Positions 32,795 to 40,862 of a stretch of 45,628 nucleotides of DNA are shown in pieces. This DNA comes from Bacilli bacterium (GTDB taxonomy: Bacteria; Bacillota_I; Bacilli_A; RFN20; CAG-826). The DNA is taken from contig JAILRR010000056.1 of assembly GCA_024698065.1 (NCBI GenBank), positions 1 to 45,628 of the forward strand, in the 5' to 3' direction. Position 1 is the stretch's first letter. Every line of letters starts with the position of its first letter. Made by a program: the position numbers and the translations under genes. Under the pieces are notes generated by a model. It was not told the DNA's origin, did not search any database, and saw only the letters and a program-made list of their open reading frames with translations.

Positions 32795-32875
32795 AAATAT
32801 CTCCCTTAAAGTGCTACCTATGATTTTATCATAAGGCTCTCTTCAAAAGTCACTCATCTTTTTATAAAAGATAGC

Positions 32876-32902
32876 AAAAAGCCGAGGCTAAGGCCCCGGC
32901 TT
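32876..32902 (-). terminator. Intrinsic terminator of the 263-residue lipoprotein gene
   Basis: On the minus strand AAGCCGGGGC-CTTA-GCCTCGGCTT, with one G-T pair, followed by TTTTT. Confidence 0.88.
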
Positions 32903-32921
32903 GCATTGACAATGCTATAGA

Positions 32922-33713
32922 TTACTTATAGATAATCCAGATTTCGGTGATGTTAAGGTTGTAAGAACCTAAACGGGTATAGGTGAGTTTGGTTGGGCCA
33001 GCCTCGATTGCGCCAAACGCGCCCATCTCGCAAAGGGTGAATGAACCATTGCCATTTTCACCGGCTTTCATGCCCATTTGCTCGTAAGTCTTCTTGTTGG
33101 TAATCGTAAGGTCTTTGCCGTTGATGTTAACGCCGACGTTTGGATCGGAGCCATTGAAGAAGCCCCTATCCTGATTGTCATTCCGGCCGTCGTGCCAATA
33201 ATCAACCCAACCATAGACGGCAATGTCGGCGCTGGTGGCAGCCTCTGGCATGGTGAATTCATATTCGACATAGCTGCCGTTTGGGCTAGCGAGTTTGATG
33301 GTGGCACCAGTGTCGTCTTTGTTGGTTCCATCCATCTTGGTGTATTCCAATGCGTCGAGGATGATGGCTTTGCTATGGCAAACTGAACATTCAGCAGTCC
33401 AATATCCGGTCTTGCCTTCTTCTTCGTGTTTTTGTCCCTTAGCCCCAAAGGTGTGAGCGATTTTATCAATCTTGGTCTCTCTTTCTCCAGAGCTATTCAA
33501 GCAGACTTCAACGTCCTTGCCTTCATGGTCGCAGCCTGGATCAACGTGTTTAGTTGGATCTTTGGACCATTGAGCGACAAATTTGCTGCTTCTCGGGGTG
33601 GAAGAGGATTTGGCGGTTGAAACACCAGATTCCGCTGGCTGATCACCACCGCCGCAGCTCGCTAACAAACCTGCGGTAAGTGCAAGAGCGGCCAATAATT
33701 TGATTTTCTTCAT
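32922..33713 (-). CDS. Lipoprotein with C-terminal carbohydrate-binding-like domain
   Basis: A 263-residue lipoprotein. The signal peptide ends in LLASC (Cys20), followed by a Gly/Ser/Pro linker. Residues about 57-125 hold six cysteines or histidines (CDHEG, CLNSS, CSVCHSKA) of unknown role. The C-terminal 130 residues form a beta-sandwich-like region with GSYVEYEFTMPEAATSADIAVYGW and LNITEIWIIYK, a pattern of CBM6/CBM35-type sugar-binding modules. A similar final domain occurs in the lipoprotein at 40957-41913. Ribosome site AAAGAAAGG precedes the ATG. A surface glycan-binding role is inferred. Confidence 0.82.
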   Translation of the reverse strand: MKKIKLLAALALTAGLLASCGGGDQPAESGVSTAKSSSTPRSSKFVAQWSKDPTKHVDPGCDHEGKDVEVCLNSSGERETKIDKIAHTFGAKGQKHEEEGKTGYWTAECSVCHSKAIILDALEYTKMDGTNKDDTGATIKLASPNGSYVEYEFTMPEAATSADIAVYGWVDYWHDGRNDNQDRGFFNGSDPNVGVNINGKDLTITNKKTYEQMGMKAGENGNGSFTLCEMGAFGAIEAGPTKLTYTRLGSYNLNITEIWIIYK

Positions 33714-33804
33714 ATTTGTACCTTTCTTTAATTAGCCTTGAGGCCTTTACAAACAAAAACACATATACGAGTTCCTTACGAATATCGGCTATGCGTTCAA
33801 ATTA

Positions 33805-33832
33805 ATATTAAATGTTTGTGTATGTTTTTCAA
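33805..33832 (-). promoter_or_regulatory. Promoter of the 263-residue lipoprotein gene
   Basis: On the minus strand TTGAAA (33827-33832), a 16-base spacer and TAATAT (33805-33810), leaving a leader of about 85 bases. Confidence 0.55.
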
Positions 33833-33880
33833 GCACTTAAAAATGCTTAAAAAGTGCAATAATATGCCTATTTTGTTCAA

Positions 33881-33896
33881 AAGAAAGCGTTTACTT
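33881..33896. promoter_or_regulatory. cre-like (CcpA) site
   Basis: AAGAAAGCGTTTACTT matches 14 of 16 positions of the catabolite-responsive element consensus. It lies between the divergent lipoprotein and LOR-fold genes, upstream of both. Confidence 0.4.
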
Positions 33897-33966
33897 GCAA
33901 AAACTGGTTTTTCTTATTCGCCTAGATAAGATAAAATATTTTTACAAAAGAAAGGGCAAAAAAAAT

Positions 33967-34467
33967 ATGCAAGTCAGCATCAGGAACAAATGGATTTCTT
34001 TGCGTGGTGGTTCCACCGTCAAAGACATGAACGAAAAAGACGTTCTCTACGTTAAGGGCAAATTCTGGACATTCACCAGAAAGAAGTTCGTCCAAGACAT
34101 GAAAGGGAACACCCTCTACACCGTCAGGAACAAATTCTGGAGACTCTTCGTCAGAAAGGCGATGGTCTACGACAAAGAGGGCAATCGCGTTGCCTACCTT
34201 AAGAAGAAATTCTTCTCTGTCCATGACCGTTACCTCATCGACAGCAGCAAAGGCCAAATCGAAATTAAGGGCAACATTTTCTGCTTCGACTATCACATCT
34301 CCCTAAAAGGCAAGGAAATCGGACACGTCTCAAGAAAGATTTCCCTTAGAGACTCCTTCATCCTCACGATTGATGACGATCAGGATCTCGCTTTCTGGGT
34401 CGCTCTTGTCATCGCCATCGACAACATCACCGACCAGAGAAGACAAGACAACAGCTCAAACAACTAA
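33967..34467 (+). CDS. LURP-one-related (LOR) family protein
   Basis: A 166-residue protein of the LOR/DUF567 fold (Tubby-like beta barrel with a central helix). It shows the recurring pattern of the family: LYVKGKFWTFTRKKFV, TLYTVRNKFWRLF, VAYLKKKFFSVHDRYLI and GHVSRKISLRDSF, alternating beta strands with G/K-F motifs, and the end LAFWVALVIAIDNI. ATG at 33967 is chosen for the AAAGAAAGGG site; an earlier in-frame start at 33895 would add a non-family extension. Bacterial members are uncharacterised; membrane-lipid or membrane-edge association is only a guess. Confidence 0.85.
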   Translation: MQVSIRNKWISLRGGSTVKDMNEKDVLYVKGKFWTFTRKKFVQDMKGNTLYTVRNKFWRLFVRKAMVYDKEGNRVAYLKKKFFSVHDRYLIDSSKGQIEIKGNIFCFDYHISLKGKEIGHVSRKISLRDSFILTIDDDQDLAFWVALVIAIDNITDQRRQDNSSNN

Positions 34468-34474
34468 GCTCATA

Positions 34475-34517
34475 AAAAATACCTCCTGCGGATTGTCGCA
34501 GGAGGTTTTCTTTTTTT
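34475..34517. terminator. Bidirectional terminator between convergent genes
   Basis: CCTCCTGCG (34482-34490) and CGCAGGAGG (34497-34505) pair perfectly around GATTGT; T runs lie on both sides. Confidence 0.93.
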
Positions 34518-34527
34518 GTGCTTTTCT

Positions 34528-36198
34528 TTACTGGATATCTGCTTCGCTTAAAGCGGAAAGGAAACCGTTGTAGCAAGGCTTTTTGGCGTAGTTCTCCGTG
34601 AAGAGAAGAGGATATTGGCTACGCTTCCAAGAGAGGTCATCGGTGATGCCCCAAAGGACGACGGAATTGATTTCCGTGTCTCCTTTGGCGTTATTCTCCA
34701 AAACTTTCTTGATCAGGCTCTTGTAGGCTCTGCTTTGGTTATCGTAGTCATTCTGACTCGTTGAATTGATGGTGATGTCGATCTCGGTTAACTGGCACTT
34801 AAGGCCTTTTTGCTTAATGAGTTTGGCATCATTGATGATGTTATCCATATTGGCATTCGAATCGAGATGGCTTTGTAAGCCAACACCATCGATGAGCTTT
34901 TCATCAATCGCGTCCTTGAGGAAGCCATTAAGGGCCCATTCACACCAACCAGGTTGGTAATCGAAAGCGTAATCGTTGTAATAAAGATCCTGCCAATCCG
35001 CTTTATACCTAGAGGCATACTTAAACGCGTAGTAGACATAGTCATCGCCGATGATTGAATACCAGTTGTTGTTCTGGGTTCTGTAACCACCATTCTCGAC
35101 CGCTTCGTTAGCGACGTCGACGGCATAGACAAGTTCTGGCCATCTCTTATTAATCGTCTCTAAGGTGACCTTGATGAAGTTTTCCATTCTCTCAAGCATG
35201 AGGGCGCTGCCAGCTCTTGGGCCGTTTTGGGTGTAGTCGGTCGTGAAGAACCAGGATGGCGTTTGCGAATACCAAACGAATGTGTGGTGCCTGACGCCGA
35301 TATGGTTTTCTTCGGCCCAATCGTAGATTCTCTCAAATGGAGCGGTCGTGATTGCGACTTCCCCTGCCTGTCCGTTGCTAGCTAAAGCCTGACATGCACT
35401 TTGATCGAGGATTCTCTCAGGCTTCGCTTCGTTTTCCGCGGTTATGGAATTGAAGTTGTCCAAAGTGATTTTTCGCATTTCGGTGTTTCTCACCATCGTG
35501 TCGGAAAGGCAAGTTCCCACTTTGAAATGGTCTTTGTATGTCTCGCAAAGGCTCTCACCTTTGAATTCGTAATCGGTCTTGACGGTTTCTTCGCCTAGGA
35601 CGATCTCGATGTCATCAAGAAGCACGCTTCCAACAGAAGAAGGGTCCGTGAGAGTGTAATTGAGCCGCAAAGAGCCAAGCATATCAAGGCTATCGTAGGT
35701 CACTGAGGCCTTTTTCCACTCCCCTTCATCTTCGGAAGAAAGATCTACTTTCTCGCCTAAGACACTCGAGGCGCGGCTATTCCAAGGAATGGCCTCTAGC
35801 TGGATGGATTTGATGTTCGAAGATGCTGGAAGGTAATAGAAAAGGGAAAGGATATCTCCGTTTTTCGCATCCTCATCTTTAAAATAAGGCTCTTCGATAA
35901 GATTGCTTGCTATATAACCATCGCCATTAAGGTCACAGGAAATAGCGTAATTGTCGTCATAGCCACCGCTAGAATAAACATTAACGGAGCCACCACCATC
36001 CTTTATGCCAAGAGGGGCGTTATAAGAGTCGTCTGGCGAAGTCCACTTCTTGAGGGTGTCGCCTACCTCAAGAGGTTTGCTTACCTTAGGTTCTCCGGGA
36101 ATAGGATCGCCAGGTTCAATTCCATATAGACATCCCGTCAAAAGAGATAAGGCCAAACAGGATGAGCTTGCCATCAAAAAAGGAGTCTTTCTTTTCAT
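34528..36198 (-). CDS. GH10 endo-xylanase lipoprotein with N-terminal CBM-like domain
   Basis: A 556-residue lipoprotein. ATG at 36198 is preferred over 36204 because GAGGA lies six bases before it. The signal ends in LLTGC. Residues about 45-205 are a beta-sandwich resembling a carbohydrate-binding module (DDIEIVLG end). Residues about 220-550 are a GH10 barrel: FNSITAENEAKPE, VRHHTFVWYSQTPSWF, the acid/base Glu in VDVANEAVENGG, VGLQSHLD, the nucleophile Glu in LTEIDI, and VVLWGITDD. It should hydrolyse beta-1,4-xylan at the cell surface. It stands alone, without a xylan-uptake locus next to it, and a palindrome CTCAATTGAG (36207-36216) overlaps its ribosome site. Confidence 0.95.
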   Translation of the reverse strand: MKRKTPFLMASSSCLALSLLTGCLYGIEPGDPIPGEPKVSKPLEVGDTLKKWTSPDDSYNAPLGIKDGGGSVNVYSSGGYDDNYAISCDLNGDGYIASNLIEEPYFKDEDAKNGDILSLFYYLPASSNIKSIQLEAIPWNSRASSVLGEKVDLSSEDEGEWKKASVTYDSLDMLGSLRLNYTLTDPSSVGSVLLDDIEIVLGEETVKTDYEFKGESLCETYKDHFKVGTCLSDTMVRNTEMRKITLDNFNSITAENEAKPERILDQSACQALASNGQAGEVAITTAPFERIYDWAEENHIGVRHHTFVWYSQTPSWFFTTDYTQNGPRAGSALMLERMENFIKVTLETINKRWPELVYAVDVANEAVENGGYRTQNNNWYSIIGDDYVYYAFKYASRYKADWQDLYYNDYAFDYQPGWCEWALNGFLKDAIDEKLIDGVGLQSHLDSNANMDNIINDAKLIKQKGLKCQLTEIDITINSTSQNDYDNQSRAYKSLIKKVLENNAKGDTEINSVVLWGITDDLSWKRSQYPLLFTENYAKKPCYNGFLSALSEADIQ

Positions 36199-36330
36199 AA
36201 TCATTCCTCAATTGAGATTATTTTAAGTTATTCATGTGCTTCTTAGGAAGAAATAAGCAAATAGGAAAGGCTATTTTGAAGGCTTATACTTATCTTAGAG
36301 ATGAAGAAAATCAAAAGGATCGACGTCCAT

Positions 36331-37548
36331 ATGAAACCGAAAAGGATCCTTTTCCTTTTTTCTTTCATCATCAGAACCGCTGCCTATTTCGCAAGGAAGA
36401 AAGAGAAAGCGACAATCAAAAAGATTGGGAAGATGCCTAAGCCACCCTATCTTCTTCTCTCAAATCACTCCTCCTTCATGGACATATATCTTGGCTTAGG
36501 GGCAACAAGCCCTCATAGAAGCTACTGGGTCTGCGCCGCCGAGGAATTCGTCGACAAGTATTTCGTCTGCGTTCACTCTGGCATCATGCCAAAGAGAAGA
36601 TTCGTCAATGACCCTAGAAGCCTTCTTAGCATGAAAGAGGCCCTTTTGAAGAGGAAGAAAATACTCGTCATGTATCCTGAAGCCGTCTATTCCTTTGTTG
36701 GAAAACCGCTCAGGATCGATGAAGGTCTTGGCAAACTCGTCAAATACCTAAAGGTCCCCGTTGTCTTTCTAAATTGCCATGGCTCTTACCTTAGGCAACC
36801 CCAATGGAGCGACCAACACGTAAGAGAGGTCCCAATAACCGCGGAGATGGAATGTATATTAAGCAAAAGCGACATCAACGAACTTTCCGCCGAAGACATT
36901 CAGAAAACCATCAAAAGCCACTTCGACTCCGATGAAGAGGAATATCAGTTACAAAACCATATCAAAATCGACTACCCGCATAGAGCAGAAGGCCTTGAAA
37001 GAGTTCTTTATCAGTGCCCTCACTGTGGAAAGGAATTCCATATGTCTTCTAGTAGGGAAACCCTTTCTTGCGATGCCTGCAGAGTCAAGTACCGTCTAAA
37101 TGAAGATGGCACTTTGTCATGCCTGAGCGATCATCCTAGATTCACGAAGGTCAGTGAGTGGTTCGCTTGGGAAAAAGAGAACGTCGAAAAAGAAGTCAGA
37201 GACGGCACATACCACTTCGAGGATGACGTCATCATGGAAAAGATGGAAGGTGTTAAGGTTGGGTTCGTCCCTCTAAAAGGACGCCACCACCTCATTCACG
37301 ATATCGATAATGGAATAACCGTCGAAGGGCCTAGTGGGGTCGTCTTTCATAGGGAACCCCTCCAAAGCTTTGGCCTCCATATCGACTATAACTACAAAGG
37401 CAATGGGGAAATCATCGATTTGTCTTCCCCTGATGAGACATATTTCGCACGCCCATTAAGCAAAAAGAAATGGCTGACCAAGATAAGATTCGCAGTCGAA
37501 GCCATTTATAATTTGAAGAAAGAAGAGATCAAAGAAAAAGCCACCTAA
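36331..37548 (+). CDS. PlsC-type lysophospholipid acyltransferase with zinc ribbon
   Basis: Residue numbers here count from 36331 (405 residues). The acyltransferase domain has the HX4D motif NHSSFMD (about 45-51) and YPEAVYS (about 115-121) where the EGTR-type motif stands, so it should acylate lysophosphatidate or a similar acceptor at the membrane. It is followed by a four-cysteine zinc ribbon CPHC...CDAC (about 229-250) and a C-terminal domain (about 280-395) not found in ordinary PlsC. An in-frame ATG at 36301 has no ribosome site; the one at 36331 follows AAGGA by eleven bases. Its stop codon forms the loop of the terminator. Confidence 0.85.
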   Translation: MKPKRILFLFSFIIRTAAYFARKKEKATIKKIGKMPKPPYLLLSNHSSFMDIYLGLGATSPHRSYWVCAAEEFVDKYFVCVHSGIMPKRRFVNDPRSLLSMKEALLKRKKILVMYPEAVYSFVGKPLRIDEGLGKLVKYLKVPVVFLNCHGSYLRQPQWSDQHVREVPITAEMECILSKSDINELSAEDIQKTIKSHFDSDEEEYQLQNHIKIDYPHRAEGLERVLYQCPHCGKEFHMSSSRETLSCDACRVKYRLNEDGTLSCLSDHPRFTKVSEWFAWEKENVEKEVRDGTYHFEDDVIMEKMEGVKVGFVPLKGRHHLIHDIDNGITVEGPSGVVFHREPLQSFGLHIDYNYKGNGEIIDLSSPDETYFARPLSKKKWLTKIRFAVEAIYNLKKEEIKEKAT

Positions 37549-37564
37549 GGTGGCCTTCTTTTTT
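37540..37564 (+). terminator. Terminator whose loop is the stop codon
   Basis: GCCACC-TAA-GGTGGC (37540-37554), followed by CTTCTTTTTT. The TAA is the stop codon of the acyltransferase gene. Confidence 0.85.
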
Positions 37565-39206
37565 AGACGAGGTAATTAGGATCAACGATCTCACCGATGA
37601 CGGTAGGAACGCTGCGAGTGCTAGAGCCAACAGTGATGTCTTTGCTCGTCCTAAACACATATGGGTGATCAAGGACCAGTTCCTGCACGTTGTTAGAAGG
37701 CGCCGCGCCTTCCATAGTCGCCGTTGTCGCCGAGCAAGAATAGAATCCGTTATAGTCGAATCTCATGACGGAGAATTGCTCAATCGAGGAAAGGAAGACG
37801 TTCTCGCTAATTAAGCTAGTGGCAAGAAGCGAACCTGCCCCACTGGCAGTCAAATGAGGGAACGAGGCGGATAAAGCCGTATGATCTAGGCGCAATTTGT
37901 TGTCCATGAAGAAATATGGGGCGCTGATATCGACGTCGTATGAGGTCGTGCTCATCGTCTGACCGTCTTTGGTATAGGTAACCACCTTTGGTGAATAATC
38001 CTCATCGAGGACATCTTCGAGGATGGTGCTAGGCATCGCGGTCCTATTCTTTGGCAAGAAGAAGCTTATATCGCTATTCGACATATTCATGGTCGCGCCA
38101 TAGAAAGCAGCGTTTTCATAGATGCGGCTATTGTTGTTTCTGCGGCCAATGTAATCGACGGCCTTTGTCTTGCCGCCGAAAGTGTAATTCATCGTGTGGC
38201 CACCATCTTGGAATTGGTCTTCGTACCACTCTTGTTCCGCTCCAAAGACATCGATGTTGTAATAGGTCGACATCACGCTTAATGGGGCCGGGTCATCATC
38301 ACGGCGAAGATCGATATTTGGGATAGGTTTATCCGGAAGTCCATTTTGGGCAATGAACTGCTTGGCTCTATTGCTTGTGAGGCCTTCAAGATAAAGCGAG
38401 GCTTCGAAAATGTCTTTCAAATCGCTATAAAGAGCCTCATCTTTTTCTTTCAAAGCCATTTTCTGAGGGTTGAGCCAAATGGAATTGAGATTAAGACCAC
38501 CCACATCGTTTCCGAATTGGTCTTTCATCATCGACCCTAAGGAAGACGCGATTTGCGTAGCGGCCGTCTTAAGGGCTTGGGTATTATCTAGCTCAAGGTA
38601 ATCAAGAACATCCTGAAGACAATTCTGATCGGAGATGATACCGGTTATGGCAAGACAAAGATAGGCGTCAGGAATCGAGACGGCAAGGCTCTTTTCGACA
38701 TCGCTATTGTTCGTGTCCATCATCAAAGTGACGAACTTCTTCGTGAAAGCCTTATAGGAATCATATGTGGTTTCGGACATCGTCCCCTCGATAGGAGTCC
38801 TTGATATCTCGTTGTGTTTTGGAGTGATTAATCGGTTGAGGTTCTCGGGAGTATAGGTGCCGCTTTCATAATGATCATAGTGGTTAGGACCTCCCATCAT
38901 CGGATTGCCACCTTGGCTACCTTTAGGGCCTTTATTAGTCGACGTTTGTCCATCTTGCCTAACGCTGTCTTCGGAAGTTGCATCTAAAGGTCCGTGACGG
39001 TTATTAAGAGCAAGAGGGAGAATGATCGATAAAGCCAAAGAGGCACTTAGGAAAGCGCCACCGATAGGGAAAACCCATCTAGCCCATTTTGGAGCGGGTT
39101 CAGAGACAGGTTCAGAAATAACCTTCTCATATGGATTCTTGACGATCGCATCGAGATTCTTATCGATTTGTTCGATACGTTTTTTTAGTTTTTTGTCTAA
39201 GCCCAT
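37563..39206 (-). CDS. Transmembrane anti-sigma-like protein with extracellular serpin domain
   Basis: A 547-residue protein in three parts. Residues 1-42 are a charged cytoplasmic tail (KKLKKRIEQIDKNLDAIVKN), 43-68 one membrane helix, 69-120 a Gly/Ser/Asn linker, and about 130-545 a serpin fold outside. Serpin marks: LNLNSIWLN (about 214), a YYNIDVFGAEQEWYEDQF region like the central strand segment, DISFFLPKN, and at the C-terminus the hinge-like FDYNGFYSCSATTATMEG (about 483-500), a putative reactive loop, then DHPYVFRTSKD and VIGEIVDPN, the last two strands. It overlaps the ECF sigma gene by ten bases, the layout of a sigma/anti-sigma pair. Whether the serpin inhibits a protease is open, since the hinge lacks the usual GTEAAAAT. 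Confidence 0.8.
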   Translation of the reverse strand: MGLDKKLKKRIEQIDKNLDAIVKNPYEKVISEPVSEPAPKWARWVFPIGGAFLSASLALSIILPLALNNRHGPLDATSEDSVRQDGQTSTNKGPKGSQGGNPMMGGPNHYDHYESGTYTPENLNRLITPKHNEISRTPIEGTMSETTYDSYKAFTKKFVTLMMDTNNSDVEKSLAVSIPDAYLCLAITGIISDQNCLQDVLDYLELDNTQALKTAATQIASSLGSMMKDQFGNDVGGLNLNSIWLNPQKMALKEKDEALYSDLKDIFEASLYLEGLTSNRAKQFIAQNGLPDKPIPNIDLRRDDDPAPLSVMSTYYNIDVFGAEQEWYEDQFQDGGHTMNYTFGGKTKAVDYIGRRNNNSRIYENAAFYGATMNMSNSDISFFLPKNRTAMPSTILEDVLDEDYSPKVVTYTKDGQTMSTTSYDVDISAPYFFMDNKLRLDHTALSASFPHLTASGAGSLLATSLISENVFLSSIEQFSVMRFDYNGFYSCSATTATMEGAAPSNNVQELVLDHPYVFRTSKDITVGSSTRSVPTVIGEIVDPNYLV

Positions 39207-39700
39207 AATAACTCCTTTCTCAATTTTTCTTTCGCAATGGAATATATCCTTCTTGCCGAGGATTCTGGAATGCCCGTTTCCTGAACGATTTCTTCCCAGG
39301 AATAGGAATGGATGGCACGAAGGTAAACGATAATCGTTTCTTTGTTAGATAAGAGGGGTTCAATCATGTTGAGAACAGGGTTGCTTCTTTCTTCCTCACC
39401 GTAGATCTCGTCGATGAGGTCGGAAGAAGGGAGTATTCTGCTCTTCTTCATGAAGTCGATGGCCTTGTTTTTGGCGATTGAGCAGAGGAAGGGTTTGATT
39501 TTTGCAGGATCTTTGATTTGATCTTTGCTCTCAACCGCCTTAAGAAAGGCTTCGCTAAGAATGTCGTCACAATCGTCTTTGTTTTTGACATAAGCGGCGA
39601 TGACGAAAAACATTAGATTTTTGTACTCTAAATAGACTTTCTCGATGGCTTCTCTGTTTCCGGCCATGAAGCCTATCGCCGTGTGTTTTGAGATCGACAT
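39197..39700 (-). CDS. ECF-type RNA polymerase sigma factor
   Basis: A 167-residue sigma-70 family protein with only regions 2 and 4, as in extracytoplasmic-function sigma factors. Region 2 contains YLEYKNLMFFVIAAYVKNKDDCDDILSEAFLKA (about 25-58), where the DDILSEAF segment is the -10-recognition helix; region 4 is SYSWEEIVQETGIPESSARRIYSIAKEKLRK (about 133-163), a helix-turn-helix for the -35. It recruits RNA polymerase to a set of promoters, and is likely held at the membrane by the downstream serpin protein. ATG at 39700 follows GGGGAAGG. It overlaps that gene by ten bases. The regulon is unknown. Confidence 0.93.
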   Translation of the reverse strand: MSISKHTAIGFMAGNREAIEKVYLEYKNLMFFVIAAYVKNKDDCDDILSEAFLKAVESKDQIKDPAKIKPFLCSIAKNKAIDFMKKSRILPSSDLIDEIYGEEERSNPVLNMIEPLLSNKETIIVYLRAIHSYSWEEIVQETGIPESSARRIYSIAKEKLRKELLWA

Positions 39701-39773
39701 CCTTCCCCCTCTACCTATATGACTTCAAAAATATGGAAAAACGCTCAAAATTTTTTAATTCACATAAAGGATA

Positions 39774-39800
39774 TGAAAAAGAGGGTTGCAATTGCAACCC
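39774..39800 (-). terminator. Intrinsic terminator upstream of the sigma gene
   Basis: The perfect palindrome GGGTTGCAATTGCAACCC (39783-39800) is followed on the minus strand by TCTTTTTC. It separates the lipoprotein transcript from the sigma/serpin operon. Confidence 0.88.
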
Positions 39801-39832
39801 CCTCTCTCTTATACGAATAGCGGACCACAACG

Positions 39833-40759
39833 CTATTTGTATTGTGATTCAATCTCCGGAAGAGCTTTCCAGGCATCGGAGTTCGTGATGGTGTCGATTA
39901 TCTCAAAAACAACGTCCAAGAACTTCTTGCCTTGAGGCATTAATCCCTCCAGATAGCGATATCCTAATGGGCAATCTCTGGCGTAAATCGTCTTATCCCC
40001 AATTGTTAAGTCATAAGAAGCTTTTGGATCGGTACGTATGTCCACTCCTTCATAAGCATTAAAATTGTTCGGAAAGGAATAGATATTCATCTCTTTCACT
40101 TTCTCATAAAGGTCTTCGAGATTGGGGTAAGCGAAAGTCGTCGTATAATCCTCCCTCGTTTTATCCCTAAAAGGGCCATAATCTTTTATGAGCTCTTGGG
40201 TTTTGCTGTTATAGGAATGATACGGTGCATCCTCCCACGTAAGGGAGAAAGAGAATTTTTCAAGAGGAGTGTCAAAGGTTTTCCACTCGGCGATCTTTTT
40301 GATATTGTCATCGTTTAGGATTCCTTTGTCATAGGCATCTTTCAACGAATAAGAGCCATCCCCGTCGACGTAGACATTCACGTCATATGATGGGTTTGGA
40401 CGATCACATATATAAGTTCCGTATAGCACGACATCAACGCACACTGCAGGCACGCCCATACCAAGGCTTGATAAGTCTGTTCTAAGCAAATCGACGTAGA
40501 CATTGTCGAAAACACCCAATTCTCTTACGAGATAAATGGAGCTGGCATCTACATGATCGCCACTCCTTTTAGCGTAGGATTTGCAGACATTCTCAACCTG
40601 AACCGCATCCATTGACTCAAAGGGTTCGTAAACGCGTGTAGGCGCATTGACCCTACCGTCATCACGCGAGAAAGGCACATTGACCCTACCGTCAACATGT
40701 GAGACGCAGGAAGTCAAAGCGAATGCTAGAAGAGTAAGCAAAGGGACTTTCTTTTTCAT
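39833..40759 (-). CDS. Unknown lipoprotein with an 11-residue tandem repeat at its N-terminus
   Basis: A 308-residue lipoprotein. ATG at 40759 is chosen for AGGAGG ten bases upstream and because the signal peptide (MKKKVPLLTLLAFALTSC) starts there. Immediately after the Cys the protein has DGRVNVPFSRD followed by DGRVNAPTRVY, two near-copies of an 11-residue unit. The remainder is Asp/Tyr-rich and beta-like, with segments such as YDVNVYVDGDGSYSLKDAY and FAYPNLEDLYEKV. No family is recognised. It is a separate transcript, upstream of the sigma/serpin operon in the same orientation, so it is a possible sigma target by position only. Confidence 0.85.
   Translation of the reverse strand: MKKKVPLLTLLAFALTSCVSHVDGRVNVPFSRDDGRVNAPTRVYEPFESMDAVQVENVCKSYAKRSGDHVDASSIYLVRELGVFDNVYVDLLRTDLSSLGMGVPAVCVDVVLYGTYICDRPNPSYDVNVYVDGDGSYSLKDAYDKGILNDDNIKKIAEWKTFDTPLEKFSFSLTWEDAPYHSYNSKTQELIKDYGPFRDKTREDYTTTFAYPNLEDLYEKVKEMNIYSFPNNFNAYEGVDIRTDPKASYDLTIGDKTIYARDCPLGYRYLEGLMPQGKKFLDVVFEIIDTITNSDAWKALPEIESQYK
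40645..40694 (-). repeat. Two-copy direct repeat, 33-base period
   Basis: The 17-base sequence CATTGACCCTACCGTCA occurs at 40645-40661 and 40678-40694. It encodes the 11-residue repeat in the lipoprotein. Confidence 0.85.
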
Positions 40760-40862
40760 GCTCTTAGGTCCTCCTACCATACAAGACGATTGAAATAAGA
40801 AAAACCGCTAAAAAATTCTCAAAAAAGATACAAGTTTACTTGTAGAGTCATATCTTTCATTG

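Noticed and set aside
33738..33929. 63-codon plus-strand frame upstream of the LOR gene
   Set aside because: It runs through the cre-like site and the lipoprotein promoter and resembles no protein.
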